Notes: generated by a model from the sequence alone, not told the origin. Shown: positions 12,346 through 25,421, numbered from the stretch's first letter. The stretch is 64,000 nucleotides of DNA from Chionoecetes opilio (GCA_016584305.1 JACEEZ010000475.1:335001-399000), one strand, 5' to 3'. Program-made: numbers and translations.

Positions 12346-12602
12346 TAGTAAGACGGGGCCACAAACTCTAGTCAGCATTTTCCATTTCCCTCATACTATT
12401 ACTGTTGCAGTCCAGAGAGTAATTATAATAGAGATCTTCACATATCTCAAAAGGCGAGATCTCAAAAACTCGTGCATCAAATTTGTAATAAAAGTAAAAT
12501 TGGAGACCACATTTCAGGTTCAAGTGATGATTACTATTGATGCATAAAGCAACGTCATTACTAGTAGAGGTGATATTTCCTATATTGATTCATCTGCTTA
12601 AT

Positions 12603-12828
12603 AGCCCACCCAGCTGTCCATCCTTCCTTTCAGGGTTGGTCGGTAAATGGGTATCTGGGGACAACTGGGGAAGGTAACTGTGGTAACCCAGATGTCACAC
12701 TAGCTCTGTGTCCCGGGGTAACTGGTTGTCTACCACCACAGGTTCAAGGGCTAATGCGACAGACACGAGCACCGAGGCCACGCGCAGCACAGCGTATGCC
12801 CCCATATTCACCTTTACCTAAGAAAGTT
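12603..12828 (+). repeat. tRNA-derived SINE, family B, 5'-truncated
   Basis: The body matches the copies at 11599-11889 and 16258-16552 (CCCACCCAGCTGTCCATCC through CACAGCGTATGCCCCC), but the tRNA-like head is missing. Confidence 0.8.
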
Positions 12829-15041
12829 ACAAGCCCACCTAGTACATAATCTACTGAACCAGTACTCATGAATATACATTTTCATATAACTTGCAATCTC
12901 CCAAAAGTTGGGTAACATTACAAAAATTAGGTTGCTCAAAATAATTCAAAATAATTTATAAACCTAAACCACAATCGACAAATTCAATGGATCTTAGAAA
13001 TGTTAACTCTAGACATACATACTCCAAAATATTTAATTATTATAATCGTAATATCCTTTGGCCTTATGTGGTAGTCTGGCTGTGCTATACATTGGGCAGA
13101 GGTGGCATTGGCACCTTTGCTGAAACCTCTGATCTGAGTGTGGGTGTACATTTAAGCCCCAACCTCCCCCTCTCGTCATAGGAATGCACAAGTCTTCATA
13201 AATCACTGACATACAAGACTTGAGCTCACCAATCTCTATTGATTATAATTATTCATCATCATGATCATCTTTCCTCACACTGAGACTGATTGTTCAGATT
13301 CAGAAAAATGATCAAAGAGAAAGCCTGGCAATCCTACACTCTTGTACCTGGTGTGTGGACCCTTGCCATGAAAGACAGGCTTTACTGCAATACAAATTGC
13401 AAATCAGTCATTTGAGGTTGTAGAACATTTTAAATATCACACCTTACCTTAAATAAATGCATGCACATCTCCTATCCTCTTAAGGTCTTCACTTTCTTCT
13501 TCTATCCACACACAAACTGTCTGGAAACACTTGGGTCTGAACTGGCATTCCATTTTTCTTTGCTATAAAAGAATGCATGGTGCATTGAATATGGTGTAGT
13601 GACTGGACACAAGTGCATCAACTTTACATAAGACACAAAGATGATCACGAGTAGATAATATATATATAATTTATGGACCAGGAGATAGAGAATTATGAGC
13701 ATAGCAAAGCTTCTCAGGTTTTTCTTTCTCAAGGTCCATGAATAAACTTTCTTCCCTTTCGTGAGCATTTTCTCAACTGCAATCCTGAGTGAAAAAATCC
13801 TTAATATTTACTAGATTTTGTCTTGATTATGTGAAATCTGTAATTACTAAGTCTGATAAATCGAGGTTTGACTGCAATTTCATACTACTGGAGCAGCTTT
13901 CATCACAATTCAAGGATGAAATTAAATTGTCTTGTTTGTAATAAATAAGATAAGTGTATATAGATATATATATTAAGACTTTGGGGTTGAAACACATTTC
14001 ATGAGATTCAGTACAGATACTTATTACTTATAATACATTCACAAAGGACTGAATCCCAATATAAGTTTTGTGCAATGAAACATGTTTAATCGCTTCAAAA
14101 TACAAAATAATGATGTACTTGGCCAACTGAATGGAGATGAATATACATGCTTCACAATGGTCCATCATTTAACACGGATGTCTCCATTCAAGCACAGTAA
14201 TGCCTTTGAATGCAGTCAGTAAAAGTGACCAGGAAAAAACAGATAAATAATAATGAAAATTTTAACATTATATAATTTGTACACATTTTTTCTAAATAAA
14301 CATAATGAAATATAAACATGCATATATAAGACTCCAATAAGATACTGGCCCTCTAACCTATTCTTTCAAAACAAAGATGCAACCGTCTGCTATTCTTAAA
14401 AGTCACTTGTCACTGTTCAGCTTGTACGTCTATAAGAGATCCAGTGGCATCAATATTTATAAGTTACAAACTGAAGCCTTAAATGAATTCATAGTTTCAA
14501 TGTTGAAAATGCCACAATATGCAACAACTCCCAAAACTATTCGATATTAATGGCAATTTAATCATAACAAACAAATTACGTATGATTTCGATAAAATTGT
14601 TATAAAAAGAATTATGCAGTCACCTAAACAAAAAATAACTCCACTTTCTGACAAGTTTACCTAACAATGATCTTTAAGGAGGAAACTGTCTGGTAATATG
14701 TGATGTGATATCTGCTCCCCAGCCATCAAGTGGTGACGAGGGAGTTTTCTCATATAATTGTGTACCTGGAATGTATTTGATGTTTTCGTGATAGAAGTCA
14801 GTTCCATATTTTTCTTCAGCAGGAAATGAATATGTAATTTGAAGTGAATCTGAAAAATTCTCTAAACTACACATGAGTACTAGTACTGAATGAAAATGGT
14901 ACACAGAATTTAGATATTTCCTCAAACAGGAGTTCAAGCTCAAAATCAACTCTGTCTATACTAGTGACTGATAGTGATGCAGGCAAGCTTACCAATGACT
15001 TAGTGCTAATCATCCTATGTCACACCACACACTGTCTTCCA
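12829..15041. other. Downstream of MOB4; probable 3' UTR, no gene seen
   Basis: AT-rich sequence with short meaningless frames. The part nearest 15041 is expected to be MOB4 3' untranslated sequence on the minus strand. No polyadenylation site was assigned with confidence. Confidence 0.4.
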
Positions 15042-18000
15042 CTAGGCTTCAGACTCCCCGTGACCAGCACCTTCGTCTTCCAGGATGGGAACGATGAGGT
15101 TGTCTCGAGACATTAAATTATATTTTGTTACGAATACAGTAAATCTTCGGCACAAGGTGGTTTCCGTCTGTGGAGAGGGAGGAACATTACAAAAAGGTAT
15201 AAATAATCTATATCTCAGCTGCTGTTTATATTTGGTAGTTGGTTAATTCCAAAGATTTACCAACAAATGTAGCGAGTTATGTGTACAGCCAAAAACTGCT
15301 CTGAGCCAAATGAACAACAAAGTATATATAATATAAAAGGTAGCAACAGCAAGATCTTGATGATACAAGCAGAGGGTTTCCATGGAGCCTCTTTGCATAC
15401 TAAATTATCATATATCAAAGGGCTCAAAACATAGGTTGAATGGAGATGCTTTACCAAGCACTAACAGCAATGATTAATGAAAGGTATGGCTGAGTGAGCC
15501 ACAAACATGTGTTTACTCATCTCCATTATTCGGCACATCAGATAAGACGCACCATTGTTCACCAGAGTTGCCATTCTAGGAATTTTCCTACTAAGCCTAG
15601 TGTTTCTGGACTGTAATCTGGAATGAAAATTTACTATCTAGTGGCCAATGGGAAACCCGAGGGGCTTAATATACTGGCAGGCAGATTACTTGCATTTTAT
15701 CCACATGGAATTAAAACTTCCAAGTGCAGATGAAATTTAGGAGAAATCTATAATTGCTTTTAAAAATAAAAGACTATGTATCCAGTACTTTCAAAGGGGT
15801 AAACCAGCATGAAAAGAGGAGGGAGACAGGTGACACTATGCGCAAAGGGAACCTGGATGTCATGGGTCTTGGTGAATCCATTTCAAAAGGCTGGGATGAA
15901 TTTTTTTTTGGTATACTCGGAGATGTAAGATCAGGTAAGATGATGTCTCAGAGGATGTGTGCGCGAGAAAGGGCAGCTATTATCCTAAAAGATGAACTAT
16001 GGGGAACCTTATAGGTAAAAAGAGATGGATAATTGTCACCGCATATGGACCTGGAAGTGAGAGCAGTGAAGAGGAGAACGTTTCTCGGAATTACTAAGGG
16101 GATGTTTAGGAAACTTTGTGAAGAGAGAAAGTAATGGTGATGGGAGATTTGATTGTCCAGGTAGTAATTACGCAAAGGGCTAAAGTATCTGGACCAAATG
16201 GCGTGCCAAGGATGAATAAAAGTGGGGAGTACCTGTTGGATGTATGTGAAGAAGGTAAGTAAAGGTAAAGATGGGGCATATGCTATGCTGCGCATGGCCT
16301 CGGTGCTCATCTCTGCCACATTAGCCTTTGAGCCTGTGTTGGGCGACAACCCACTACTCCGGGACACAGGGCTAGTGTGACATCTGGGTTACCAGTTACC
16401 TTTCCCGGGTTTCCCCAGGTACATATTTATCAAACCTAAAAGGGTGGAAGAACAGCTGGGTTGGCTGGCCGCCGACTTGCCCTGGCCAGGATTTGAACCA
16501 GGGCCCGCAGATTCGTAGCCAGGCGCACTAGCCACTACACCACGGAGGCGAAAAAGTAAACTTGCGAATTGTGTGAAGAAACAGGGTTAATAATAGGAAA
16601 TGTATTTCTTTTAAAGAAAGATATTTACAAGTACACATAAAGGGCCATATGCAAGAAATTTTCTTGACCCGTTGTACCGCGCGGCGACAAGCAAGAATAA
16701 TTTGAAAACACTCCACTGGTTGCGTTGTCCATGCATCACGCTCTGCCCTTATTCCATCATATTTCTTCCCAGACCATTACAGGCGAGTTTTCAACATAAC
16801 CGCGAGTAACATGCATACCTTGTGAATGCACACGTGTCATAATTAAGGTAAAATTAGGTCCAGGAGGCCTTATATCGTTGCGTTAGCTGGTGAGTAAGCC
16901 GGGCCGCGGTGGAGGTCAGCCATTGTGTGGAGCAGTACTGGCGGGCCGTTCAAATGTACTCACAAGCATCACTCGGGCCCATTTTTTCTACATCAACGCC
17001 TCAGACAAGTGGCGAGCACTAACTAAGCTATTATTTAATGGCAGAAATGATAAATTAGACTAGTAAAAGGAATTAGGTATGTGTAAAACAAGTCAAAATA
17101 CTGATGCCGTCTTGGACTTGCTTGTGTTGGTACGTCTGCACGGATCTACACTGGCCCGGCACTTGAAAACAATTCTTGACTATGCCACCCGTCAGATTAC
17201 AACTGTCGGAAATACCCACCTGCCGGGACTTGACGAGCATTCTTGCATATAGCCCAAAGAAGTGATGAACAGAGAACAGAAAGCACTGATGGACTATGCA
17301 CTGATGAGGAGGCAAGAGATGAATAAGCTAATAGATGTGCATGTGAAAAGGGAAGCACCTGGAGGGATCTCTGACCATAACTTGGCATTTGCAATAGTGA
17401 AAATAGGGTTTGATTTTGTAAAGAGAAGACCTAAGGAAATTAGGAAAGAAAATGTGAGGGTTAGTAAACTGAATGAAGAACAACGTAGAGAGGGAGAAGA
17501 GATCCTAACCTAATCCGAGAAGGGTAAGCATCAGAGGTGATCCTCAAGGTCACAACTGGTGGGCACAAATGGAGAGGTGCTAGAAGATAGGGAGGCAGAA
17601 AAAAGGAGGGGAGCACATTTGAAAAGCTTGTTTAATGGAAATAATGAGAGAAACAAAAGTGTACTGTTTAGGGAGGGGAGGATATATAATTGTATAGGTG
17701 GAGGAATATAAAGAGACTAACAAAAGTGATGTGATATGTGCAATGGAGGAAATGAAGTCTGGAAAGTTGCTTGGATTAGATGGAATTACATAATAAATGC
17801 TCAGGAAAGGAGAGTGCGAGGTACCGTGGTTGGTTAGATTATTCAACACATCTGGGAATGGTGTGATAGCGATACACTAGCAAGTGGCTTGTATTGTACC
17901 ACTGTATAACATGAGAGATTGTACTAACTGGAGCAGGATAGGTTTACTTAGCATACCATGAAAAGATTTTGGTAGAGTAGGGATTGAAAGTTATTCAGAA

Positions 18001-21000
18001 AACTGAGTGTCAGATGGAAGATGAACAGGCTGGATTTAGGAGGGTCGAGGCTGTGTGGACCAAGTGTTTGAGTTAAAGGAAATGCGTGAAAAATACATAC
18101 AAAGTGGAGGAAATCTTTTGGTGGCATTTATAGACCTAAAGAAAGCATGTGATAAAATGTACTACAGGAAGGCGATGTCTCGGATACTCCAATTAAATAG
18201 GGTAGGTGGGACGTTAAGAGCTGTGGAAAAATTCTACAAGGCAAGTAGGGCATATGATTGGCTAGGCACATAATGAAGGGGAATACTTTCAAATGAAGGT
18301 TGAACTGAGGCACGGGCATGTCATGTCTCCATGGTTATTTAACATCTACACGGATGGAGTGGTGAAGGGAGTGAAAGCCAGGGTCAGGCAAAGGAAGGGT
18401 AGGCTGGTTTATAGAGACCTAAGGCAGTGGATAAGAGATAAAGAGAGTGGCATATTTCAAAATCACGTTACTCCAGAGCAAAGTCTGTACAATCTGTAAG
18501 AGGAGAGAAGTGATGTGTAAGGGAATAATGTGTAAAAGGAGCAAGACCGGTGGAGAGCATGAAAACCTTCCAGGGTTGGGACTCATTTGTTGTAGCTCAT
18601 TGGAGATGATTTTCTGAGAAAACTTAACAGAGGTAAGAGATAAAGGGATAACAATCTATCCTATTATACTGAACTTCAATGAGAATTCTATCCTTTGAAT
18701 CTGTACGTATATCTACAAAAATCAAAAAGATATTCAATCTGCTCATCGTTAAAATCTAGGTTTAGATTACACCATATTCTCACAAGAAGTGGAAGACATA
18801 CTTACGACTTCAACTTTCAGAATCAAATAAAAAGCATGAATGAATATTGTTTCTAGCAGATTACAATATCTAAATTGCACTATCTATAAATAAATCATAC
18901 CTCAAATTCATCAAAGATTTGTCGATGGTGGAAATACGCGTGTGAGAATATTCTGTAGACTCGGCGACACACGGATCCTAACTTGGCCACAGAAGACTCC
19001 TTGATGCTCACTCTGAAAAGTAAAATGAAAAAGAAAAATATAATGACTTGTTAGTTAACTTGTTAATTAGTAATGAGGTTTTTTTTTAAAGAAAGTTCCA
19101 CATACACGCAGCCCCATTTATCGTAAGCTCGCTTTACATAAATTCGGAGTCACAATTTTTTTTTTTTTTAACTAAAATTCGCTTAAAGCCAGGGTTGTTC
19201 ATTTTTTTTTTTTTAAATAAAAAAAATCAGATTTATTTGATTTAAATCAGATTTTTTTTTATTTAAATTGATTTTTTTAGTTCTTTTTTATTTGATGTTC
19301 TACATGAAATCTAACTACTACAGGATATTGTTTAGCTTATCCATAACTAAAAAGATATAGAATAAGTTACTTACAAATGCATATAACATGACATACAGAT
19401 GAATTTACATATTTTCTATTTCTGTGATGGACGTTTTCACATCAATAGGCCTAGGTCTATAAGCGCGTTTTCGCGACGTTTGCCAGGCCAGTCTAGGCTG
19501 GCCCTTAGTATATGTATATCTATTATCGGTATTAATATACTAAGGGCTGGCCCAGGCTGCACTGATGCTCCCAAAAACTGAGTGGGCGGTCCTACCGTCC
19601 TGCAAGCTTTACCCCCCCCCTACAAGACACACCAAATGATCAAATGATTATTAATTTGACCTCCGGTAATAACCTTCTAGCTGGCATATGAAAGGTCATC
19701 ATTCTGTCTTGTGATGAGTCAGCTACATAAATTATTGCCAGATTTTGCTATATCGTACTGTTCGGCCTAATTTTTCATAGTCATCCCTGCTACTTGACTT
19801 CCCAATGGGAAGTCAAATAAAAAATCCAAATCCAAATCAAAAATTGGTGCTCATAAAGTCCATTTGCTTAATTTTCCTTCTTTCCCCTCGCGTTTTCAAA
19901 TACATAGTTATAAGGTTATGATTTAAATCAGTGATTTAAAAAAAATAATATTTGATTTAAATCATGATTAAAATCAACTTGATTTAAATCAAACAACCCT
20001 GCTTAACGCACAAAACATTCGAAGTTACGGACAAAATTGTTCTAAAATTTTAAGAAATAAATGGGAAAATCAACAGGAACATAGGATTCGTTTAACACAT
20101 TTTTTGCTTCGCGGGCAATTTTCCAGGAACGTAACTGGAGCATTAAACAGGGTCTACGTGTAATGAAGAATGAAGCCATTATTACAATGTAACTTTAACT
20201 CCAGATATTCAGTGTTAATAATGGAAAAAGTATGTCTCATAAATCTTGCACCCTACTGTAAAACAACTGACCTGCTGGGGAAATACTTATTTGAGTTAAG
20301 AAGGCAAGCGGCACCGTCCAGTGTGTGGCGCGTGTAATCAATGGCCGGGCACTCTTTAGGAGTCTTATGGGCGGCACACAAAAAAATCCATTGTTCTGTT
20401 GCTGTCATCTGTGTACAGGTTGAAGGCTGGCACTCTCCTTGCAACCGCACAGCAAGGCCATTAAGTTCCATACAAAACTGCCTGAAAAGTAATGTCAAAA
20501 TAAAATAAAGACTGAAAGACCACACACATACACACAAACCTGCAGGAGTGAAGGATTGCCACCCTCAGCTCCTGCCACAATATTGAGGTCACAACTCCTC
20601 AGCTTACATCTCATACCTATTCTGTCCTTGAGGAACTGCGTCTAGAGTGTGAAAAGACGCCTGAATGATCTCCACCTGGCCGGGGACTTGAACCAGTGCC
20701 CTCTCTGACCTTACGGTTGTGAACCAAGCGTCCTAACCACTGCACCACCAAGACATGTACCTTGTGTGTGTCAAACAGTTGTCATATCTACTACAAATCA
20801 TTTAGAAACACTAATAAAACTATCCTACAGTTGAGCCTAGTCCTCACAATTAAATCTAAAAATATGGACAGCCACCTGCTAGTGTTCACTGCATGCTTAC
20901 CTGAGATGTTCATACTTCCACACTCCTTCATCCTGAGTCTCAGGTGCATTGAGGATGGTGTCAATATTGTTGTGGTCCACACGAATAGTTTGTTGAATAT

Positions 21001-24000
21001 ACTGTTGGACTACAAGGGTAGAATCCATTTCTTCATATGCTTCATCACACCAGCGATAAAAGTTCTGAAAAGAATTGCAGCTAGCTATAATATATAGTAT
21101 ATGAAAAATTATTCACTCTTATGCAGTACAATCTTCACTATGTACACAGCACCTGATTGCCAGGCACCAACATCACTATGTACACAGCACCTGATTGCCA
21201 GGCACCAACATCACTATGTACACAGCACCTGATTGCCAGGCACCAACATCACTATGTACACAGCACCTGATTGCCAGGCACCAACATCACTATGTACACA
21301 GCACCTGATTGACAGGCATCACATGACATCACTCGGTACCCAAAAAATAATCTCATAAGCTCAAAACCAAGAGTTTTCTTCTTTTATGAATATTCTTGTT
21401 TACTTTTTTGGCTTTTTTTATATCACGAGAAAGCTTAAAATACTGATATTTTGTGATTATAGCCCTTAATTCTTATATCTGTATGAAGCAGTGGGTGGAA
21501 GATGTCATATCGTCATATCAATCAACTGGCTGAAATTCCATTTCCTGTAATATGGGAACCTCCATTCCTTGTTCTACAAGTCTGTATATCATTTTAGTCA
21601 ATAAGACATTCCTTCAACTCGGTGGGTGCGAGGCCTTCACCCACGTGTCTCCACCTGGATTCTCAATTTTTTTTTCTTTCTAATTCTAATGAAGAAGGAA
21701 GTAGTAAGTGACAGCCTGCGTGACTCTGATGACAATATCAGTAGTGACATCATGTTGCAGGTCAGACTCTTGCCCGGAGCCCTCTTCCGGACCCCCCCTT
21801 ACCACTCACCGAGTTGAAGCGCACAAAAATATAAAAACCTATTTCTTTCTGTAATTATTTTGTGTACTTATGTTGCGCCGCAATACTTAATATCTTGTTT
21901 CTACAGTATCAAGAGATACTATTTTAGTGTACGTAATTCAATTTCTATGTTCTGTTTATAAACTATCTATACGTATTTCCCTGCACTGGAATAATTTCTG
22001 GATTATGAGGCAGCTGCACTTAAAGGGTTAAGAGATCCAAGAAGGAGTATGGCAGAGTGGTTAGATCCTGCAATTGGCGACCTTGGTATTCCTAGTTTGA
22101 TTCCCGCCAGGTGCCAAAATCTTTCTGCAATCGTCAAGTGGCCAAAGAACACCCATGATGCCCATTGCGGCATTAACTCTACCTTTGATTGCGAGTGCAC
22201 CAGAGGACACAGGGGGGGGCGGCATGAGCCTCTAACCACAGGCGCCATTGTAAAAATCCTGCCTGCACCACCATGTGCAAGGACTAGGTAATCATCACTG
22301 CCCTAAAGTGAACCTCCAGGGCCAACCATTCAAGCCCTGGAGGCCACACTGTCTACATAGTTATAATCTCCATTGTTAAAAAAACAAAAGTTGATAATAA
22401 TAATAATAACAAGTAGTAATAATAATAATATTAATAATAACAATAATATATAATAATAGCTAGTGTTCAAGGGTTAAAGTGGTAATTTAGGCGAATTAGC
22501 GGTAACCATCTCCCATCACTGGAAGGATTTTTATTTGTACGTATATCATCTAGATATATTTATCATCATCATATATTATCAAGGAGCAAGTAAATTGTCC
22601 TAGCAGCAGAATAATGAAAAAAAACCTGAAGGCAAATACTATTAATCATTTAGAGCAGCTTCTGCGGCATAAAAATATAGCAAATGTCTTCCACTGAATT
22701 ATTTTAATCAATTTCCAAAACAATCCACAATATGCGAGTCAGGTGATCTTGAAGCCGTGATATTTGGGAATTCACTGTACTTATACTCTCTTTTTTGTTC
22801 TTATCGTATTATTTACCATTGCTTCCTTGCTTCATTTACTCATTTTTGCTCTTTCTTCTTCACTCAAGTCCTTTCAAATTCACATACAGGAGAACCTCAT
22901 TTAACCGGCATTTAAAACAACGGCACTAATCGACCCAGGCATTAATTAAGTATAATTATTTCAAAAACTGAGAAAATCGGCAGAAATTTAGTTGGGCAAG
23001 GCTGTGGTCTACACAGACTCCCTCTCCTCACTCCACCTCCTCCTCTCCCGCCATCCACGATCCTCTACGTCCCTCGTCCACACCATCCAGAGGGCCCTTC
23101 ACCTTACCAACGAGGGGTGGGAGATCGTCTTCCAGTGGGTTCCCTCCCACGCTGGTATCCCAGGCAACAAGATGGCTGATTCTGCTGCCAGGATGGCCTT
23201 AACAGATGTAAACACGACACCCTTCCCTCTGCCGCTCTCCGCGGCCAAACGCCTGATCTCCCGGGTCTGCCGCTCCACCTGGAATAACACACTCGGCGAT
23301 GCCCTCCGCATCACCTCCATGGGCCAATACCGCAGTGACTCTTCCCCCCAGCCGTGGATACGGAAAAAGTCCCGCGTCCTGGATGTCACTCTCACCCGCC
23401 TCCGCCTGGGGCACACGACACTCACAGCTCACCTGCATCGCCTCCGTCTGTCCTCTGACCCCCACTGCCCTTGGTGCATGAATTTTCCGGAGACTATTGA
23501 ACACTTTCTGCTGCAGTGTCCGCACTTCCACTCACACCGTGTAGTGCTACAGTCTCAACTCCTCGCCCTGAACGTCACCACCTTTGACCTGCCCACCCTG
23601 CTGGCGGCGGCTGGCGTTCCCCCCTCTCGGCAACACGCCGTCATCCGCCTCACCTGTGCCTTCCTGAGGAAGACATGTCAACTACCGCGCCTGTGATAGC
23701 ATCATAGGACATCACCTGGGCTCATAGTGTTCCCCAAGGGATCCTCGCAGCCCTAAAACAACAACAACCTCCAGAAACCACAGTATTTATTGGGATTTTG
23801 GGCGATTCCATAAGAGTAACTCTCAAAACAACGGCAAAATGAGTTATCCGGCATGCACTCCCCCCCGAGGGTGCCGGATAAACGAGGTTCTCCTGTATTA
23901 TTGAATTCTTCTTCTTTTTTACTTTTACTAGTTAGTTTCCATAACCTTGCTGGAATATTCTCAGCTACTAATATGATTTTCATGGGTCTCATTTCTCCTT

Positions 24001-25421
24001 TGAATCTAAGTAAGCTGTACAGTTCTTAAATTTCCTGAAATATTCCTGCATCAATTCCTTGGACTACCTCAAATATTTCTTGTGCCGTTTTTCTCTCTTC
24101 CATTATTTTAGTGAGTGGCATCACATCTTTCACATATAAGGCACAATAATATTTTTTTTTAACTGTCTCCAAACAAATTTTCCTTTTCGTGGATGACCTT
24201 TACTGCCTTTTTCTTCACCTGATTTTCCAAGATGTCCCTGAAATTTACATTCTCTTCATTTTTTTATTGCATTCGTGGTGCTGCCCTATCATTTCCTTCA
24301 AATCTTCCACACTGCCCTTAAATCAAACAACCCTGTAGTTAACTGACCTAACCTGGGCACTGATTACGTAACTTAACCTCACTGGGGAGGTTTCGTTCCC
24401 CCCAGACCCCCTTGTTATTTTTCATTTCCGACGGCTGATGTAGGTGTTAGAAATGCTCCTTAATGATGAGAACGAAACATTCAGTGTTCTTCAAACCACC
24501 GATTGTGAATTGGTTTAAACTGCACGTATACCAAAAAACGGTACAATTCTAGTCCTTTCCTGCCATTATTAGTGGGCTTTTTTCCTCCAGACCTTCACAG
24601 ATCCCTTCAGATACCTGTAAAACGTAATTATAGAGTAGGGGGGGGGAGGTAGTTTTTTTTTTTTTTAAATACTAACCTAACCTAACGTACCCTGGTAAAA
24701 TTCTAGTTCTTTCTCGCCCTTAGGTCTTGGCAAGAGGTTATTGGTAAGGTTAGGTTAGTAATTTTGTTTCTTTTTATTACCTCTCTCCCATTCTATAATT
24801 AAGCTTTAGAGGTACCTGAAGGGATCTGTGAAGGTCTGGAGGACAAAAGCCCACTAATAAGGGCGGGAAAGGACTCTAGAATTACACCAAAATGAGTCAA
24901 ATGTCTCAAAAAATGACCGCGCAGTCCTCGTCCATTCTGGCTGGTGTATTGACTGTTGATGATATTGACCTGTCCTGACATTCTAGTGCCAAGACCACAT
25001 TTAAGGAGCGTAACATCAACATTCTAAACACAACCCAGAACATCACAACATTAGTCAGGTTGTCTGCAAGTGGTGGTGGTGGTGGTGGTAGAGGCCGCGC
25101 CCTCACGCCCACCCACCGGTCACCACCCCTCAGGCAGGGCACCAAACCTTGCATCGATACACCCTAACCCACTAACACTCAACCACAACCAAAACAATTA
25201 CCATGCCATCGTAACACCACCATAAATATGGGAGCCAGGAAGACCGCCGGGAAGGTTACACTTGTTATCATGACAAAACTGCATAATTATCCTGTGACGG
25301 GATGACACATTATACACATGGACATGACACGTTCCCTGTAAGCTTGACATGCACCCACACGCACCTCAGCCTTCGTGCCGGGCCTGTTTCTCCGCAACAC
25401 CACCACTGTCTGGTCGGCCAT
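15042..25421 (-). CDS. MOB4: MOB4/phocein, MOB kinase activator-like protein
   Basis: MOB4 is a non-catalytic scaffold of the STRIPAK phosphatase-kinase complex. Five exons join in phase: 25421-25365, 21064-20901, 20481-20272, 19012-18901 and 15167-15042. They encode 222 aa (human about 225). Exon 1 encodes [19 protein letters not shown], close to the vertebrate N-terminus and ending in GTGCGTG. Exon 2 carries [18 protein letters not shown] and [11 protein letters not shown]. Exon 3 carries [20 protein letters not shown] and [15 protein letters not shown]. Exon 4 carries [16 protein letters not shown]. Exon 5 carries [19 protein letters not shown] and ends GESEA-stop. The expected zinc ligands are C91, C96, H168 and H173. 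Introns are loaded with antisense LINE, SINE and DNA-transposon copies, but the reading frame is intact. The promoter side abuts a large inverted duplication (25494-28252). Confidence 0.96.
15730..18500 (+). mobile_element. LINE F, degenerate APE/RT non-LTR element in MOB4 intron 4
   Basis: Plus-strand fragments follow ORF2 order. They are endonuclease ([10 protein letters not shown] near 16131, [12 protein letters not shown], then [17 protein letters not shown] near 16590, and [16 protein letters not shown] at 17370), linker ([16 protein letters not shown] near 17577) and reverse transcriptase ([12 protein letters not shown] near 17758, [13 protein letters not shown] near 18121, [18 protein letters not shown] near 18312). 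Many stops and frameshifts are present. A family B SINE splits the endonuclease at 16258-16552, and roughly 16650-17255 is not LINE coding. The element is antisense to MOB4. Confidence 0.85.
16258..16552 (-). repeat. tRNA-derived SINE, family B, inside LINE F
   Basis: This is the third family B copy, with head GCCTCCGTGGTGTAGTGGCT on the minus strand. AAGTAAA occurs on both sides, a plausible target duplication, and LINE F endonuclease coding resumes on the far side. Confidence 0.82.
19105..20160. mobile_element. TA-flanked TIR element in MOB4 intron 3
   Basis: The ends are CACGCAGCCCCATTTATCG and, inverted, CACGTAGACCCTGTTTAATG. Both are flanked by TA (19103-19104 and 20161-20162), as in Tc1/mariner/pogo elements. 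It has no coding capacity and is interrupted by a hAT-like MITE (19190-20001). Confidence 0.7.
19190..20001. mobile_element. hAT-like MITE nested in the 19105-20160 element
   Basis: The ends are CAGGGTTGTT and AACAACCCTG, with repeated ATTTAAATCA motifs near both. The flanking 8-mers CTTAAAGC (19182-19189) and CTTAACGC (20002-20009) differ at one base and fit an aged hAT target duplication. No transposase is present. Confidence 0.8.
20540..20756 (-). repeat. tRNA-derived SINE in MOB4 intron 2
   Basis: Read on the minus strand, GGTGGTGCAGTGGTTAGGAC (A box) is followed by CTGGTTCAAGTCC (B box). The tail resembles the body of the SINE at 3232-3560. Boundaries are approximate. Confidence 0.65.
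21135..21318. repeat. 38-bp tandem repeat, about 4.8 copies
   Basis: The unit beginning TCACTATGTACACAGCACC is repeated almost without change at 21135, 21173, 21211, 21249 and 21287; only the last copy diverges. It lies in MOB4 intron 1, just upstream of exon 2 in the direction of transcription. Confidence 0.95.
21613..21818. repeat. Short inverted-repeat element
   Basis: A 206-bp segment is bounded by TTCAACTCGGTGGGTG and its near-inverse CACTCACCGAGTTGAA. No coding is present and the target duplication is unclear. Confidence 0.5.
22040..22375 (+). repeat. tRNA-derived SINE, family A
   Basis: The head ATGGCAGAGTGGTTAGATCC (A box) and GTTTGATTCCCGCC (B box) are followed by the family body (GGCCAAAGAACACCCATG, GCATGAGCCTCTAACCACAG, CTCCAGGGCCAACCATTC). 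Related copies are at 40640-41010, 43797-44906 (split) and 48969-49390. Confidence 0.8.
22376..22886. other. AT-rich MOB4 intron sequence with (AAT)n
   Basis: An imperfect AAT microsatellite lies at about 22391-22456. The rest shows no recognisable feature. Confidence 0.6.
22887..23895. mobile_element. pogo/Tigger-like MITE in MOB4 intron 1, carrying a LINE
   Basis: The ends are CAGGAGAACCTCATTTAACCGGCA and, inverted, CAGGAGAACCTCGTTTATCCGGCA. Both are flanked by TA (22885-22886 and 23896-23897). The element's own sequence is only about 240 bp; the rest is an inserted LINE 3' end. Confidence 0.85.
22992..23696 (+). pseudogene. LINE ORF2 C-terminus: RNase H domain and CCHC-like tail
   Basis: A 234-aa open frame encodes the end of a Jockey-type ORF2. 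[14 protein letters not shown] supplies one RNase H aspartate and [17 protein letters not shown] supplies the conserved histidine and last aspartate. Then come [17 protein letters not shown] and the cysteine/histidine cluster [21 protein letters not shown]. The copy is 5'-truncated inside the RNase H domain and ends near 23760 in CAACAACAACC. It has no internal stop and is GC-richer than its surroundings, suggesting a fairly recent insertion into the pogo-like MITE. Confidence 0.85.
24540..24888. repeat. Foldback inverted repeat in MOB4 intron 1
   Basis: The left arm (24540-about 24625) and right arm (about 24800-24888) are close inverse copies centred on GTGGGCTTTTxTCCTCCAGACC. They are separated by AACCT-containing sequence. 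No coding is present. Confidence 0.8.

Noticed and set aside
14674..14949. Minus-strand 91-codon frame downstream of MOB4
   Set aside because: Lies in probable 3' UTR, AT-rich, with no similarity to known proteins.
21135..21318. CRISPR array
   Set aside because: Units are contiguous tandem copies without unique spacers, in a eukaryotic intron.
22992..23696. Host RNase H gene
   Set aside because: The domain is truncated at the start and followed by the LINE-typical cysteine/histidine tail inside a MITE.
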